Assembly: GCF_000175235.1 (NCBI RefSeq)
Contig: NZ_ACQT01000011.1
Coordinates: 1-51,785, forward strand
From: Acidovorax delafieldii 2AN
GTDB taxonomy: Bacteria; Pseudomonadota; Gammaproteobacteria; Burkholderiales; Burkholderiaceae_C
DNA: 51,785 nt
Direction of reading: 5' to 3'
In this document: positions 51,240 through 51,785 of the stretch, piece by piece
Layout: the number at the start of each line of letters is the position of its first letter
How positions within the stretch are numbered: position 1 is the stretch's first letter
Program-made: the position numbers and the translations under genes
The notes under the pieces: model-generated
Databases searched by the model: none
What the model saw: only the letters and a program-made list of their open reading frames with translations
What the model was told of the DNA's origin: nothing

Positions 51240-51785
51240 ATGGCCGTGCAAAACCCCTTCTTTGGCAAACGTGAAACCGAGTCGTTCCAGCCCCGTCAGA
51301 ACACCTCGTCGTCTTCGGTTCTGGGGGGCACGCCGGTGGCTGGAAACGGGGCCTCGAACCCGGTGGCCAGCCCTGCGGCAGCAAAGTCCGTGGTGAGCGA
51401 GGGTACGGGCAGCAAGCTCACGGTGGGGCCCAACATCAAGCTCAAGGGCGTGGAAATCACCGACTGCGACACGCTGGTGGTCGAGGGCACGGTGGAGGCC
51501 ACGATGGACTCGCGCGTGATCCAGATCGCCGAGAACGGCGCGTTCCGGGGCTCGGCCGAAATCGACATCGCAGAGATTCACGGCGAATTCAACGGCTCGC
51601 TGACGGTGCGCCAGAAGCTGGTGATCTACAGCACGGGCAAGGTGGCCGGCAAGATCCGCTACGGCAAGCTGGTGGTGGAAGAGGGCGGGCAGCTTGCGGG
51701 CGAGATCGAGGCGGGGTTCTCTGCCGCATCGCCGTCGGCCAGCGGCGCCCAGCGCCCGGCGTCGGCCGTGCGGACCGAGCCCACG
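51240..51785 (+). CDS. Bactofilin (polymer-forming cytoskeletal protein), 3' end beyond window
   Basis: From the ATG at 51240, after AAGGAG, an open frame of 182 codons runs off the window edge. The N-terminus is disordered (MAVQNPFFGKRETE, then Ser/Ala-rich). A right-handed beta-helix bactofilin domain follows (about 62-165, LTVGPNIKLKGVEITDCDT, IEGTVEA-like EGTVEATMDS, GAFRGSAEIDIAEIHGEF, YGKLVVEEGGQLAGEIE). Bactofilins polymerise at the inner membrane and help shape the cell or place surface structures. The C-terminal tail is incomplete. Confidence 0.9.
   Translation, partial: MAVQNPFFGKRETESFQPRQNTSSSSVLGGTPVAGNGASNPVASPAAAKSVVSEGTGSKLTVGPNIKLKGVEITDCDTLVVEGTVEATMDSRVIQIAENGAFRGSAEIDIAEIHGEFNGSLTVRQKLVIYSTGKVAGKIRYGKLVVEEGGQLAGEIEAGFSAASPSASGAQRPASAVRTEPT

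Overview
The window looks like chromosomal DNA of a Burkholderiales betaproteobacterium, most likely Comamonadaceae (Acidovorax/Delftia-like). I infer this from the high GC content, the gene families (fused sulfur dioxygenase-rhodanese, phasin, SlmA next to argB, a TctDE-like two-component pair, a FadN-type beta-oxidation operon) and short interspersed palindromic elements. I see no insertion sequence, prophage, CRISPR array, tRNA or rRNA. The right edge cuts a bactofilin gene.

Layout. (1) 1-5.1 kb is housekeeping: MBL-rhodanese protein, BON-LysM protein, type III pantothenate kinase, TPR protein with a TetR regulator, and a phasin-like protein. (2) 5.3-9.4 kb holds the four dTDP-L-rhamnose genes (rfbB, rfbD, rfbA, rfbC), interrupted between rfbD and rfbA by a complete VapBC toxin-antitoxin module. 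(3) 9.4-11.3 kb, on the opposite strand, encodes a membrane-anchored glycosidase-like protein. (4) 11.6-22.4 kb is a type II secretion (T2SS) operon, gspE-F-G-H-I-J-K-L-M-C/N-D. (5) 22.5-25.6 kb has a lipoprotein, a 504-residue exported protein whose gene looks highly expressed and has its own promoter and terminator, and an exported parvulin. (6) 25.6-35.5 kb is an O-polysaccharide locus: an ABC transporter (Wzm interrupted by a frameshift, Wzt with a C-terminal domain), two methyltransferases, a 1256-residue methyltransferase/double glycosyltransferase on the minus strand, a GT2 enzyme and a WecA/MraY-type initiating transferase. (7) 35.5-40.0 kb carries argB, a response regulator and sensor kinase, and slmA. 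(8) 40.1-51.1 kb is lipid catabolism: a TetR regulator with a clear palindromic operator, acyl-CoA dehydrogenase, DUF2147 protein, 3-hydroxyacyl-CoA dehydrogenase/enoyl-CoA hydratase, DUF4442 thioesterase, thiolase, alpha/beta hydrolase, a thioesterase, an enoyl-CoA hydratase/isomerase and a PaaI-type thioesterase. (9) A partial bactofilin closes the window.

How the genes may work together. Regions 2-6 form about 30 kb devoted to the cell surface: a sugar-nucleotide donor, a complete protein secretion machine, an abundant-looking exported protein with a foldase beside it, and O-polysaccharide synthesis and export. The arrangement resembles surface-layer systems in which a T2SS-type machine exports the subunit and O-polysaccharide anchors it. 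I propose this as the most interesting candidate system here; it is an inference from context and not shown by the sequence alone.

Four copies of a short degenerate hairpin element lie inside or beside genes. One lies in rfbD, one in the dimerisation domain of the sensor kinase, one supplies most of a signal peptide, and one is intergenic.
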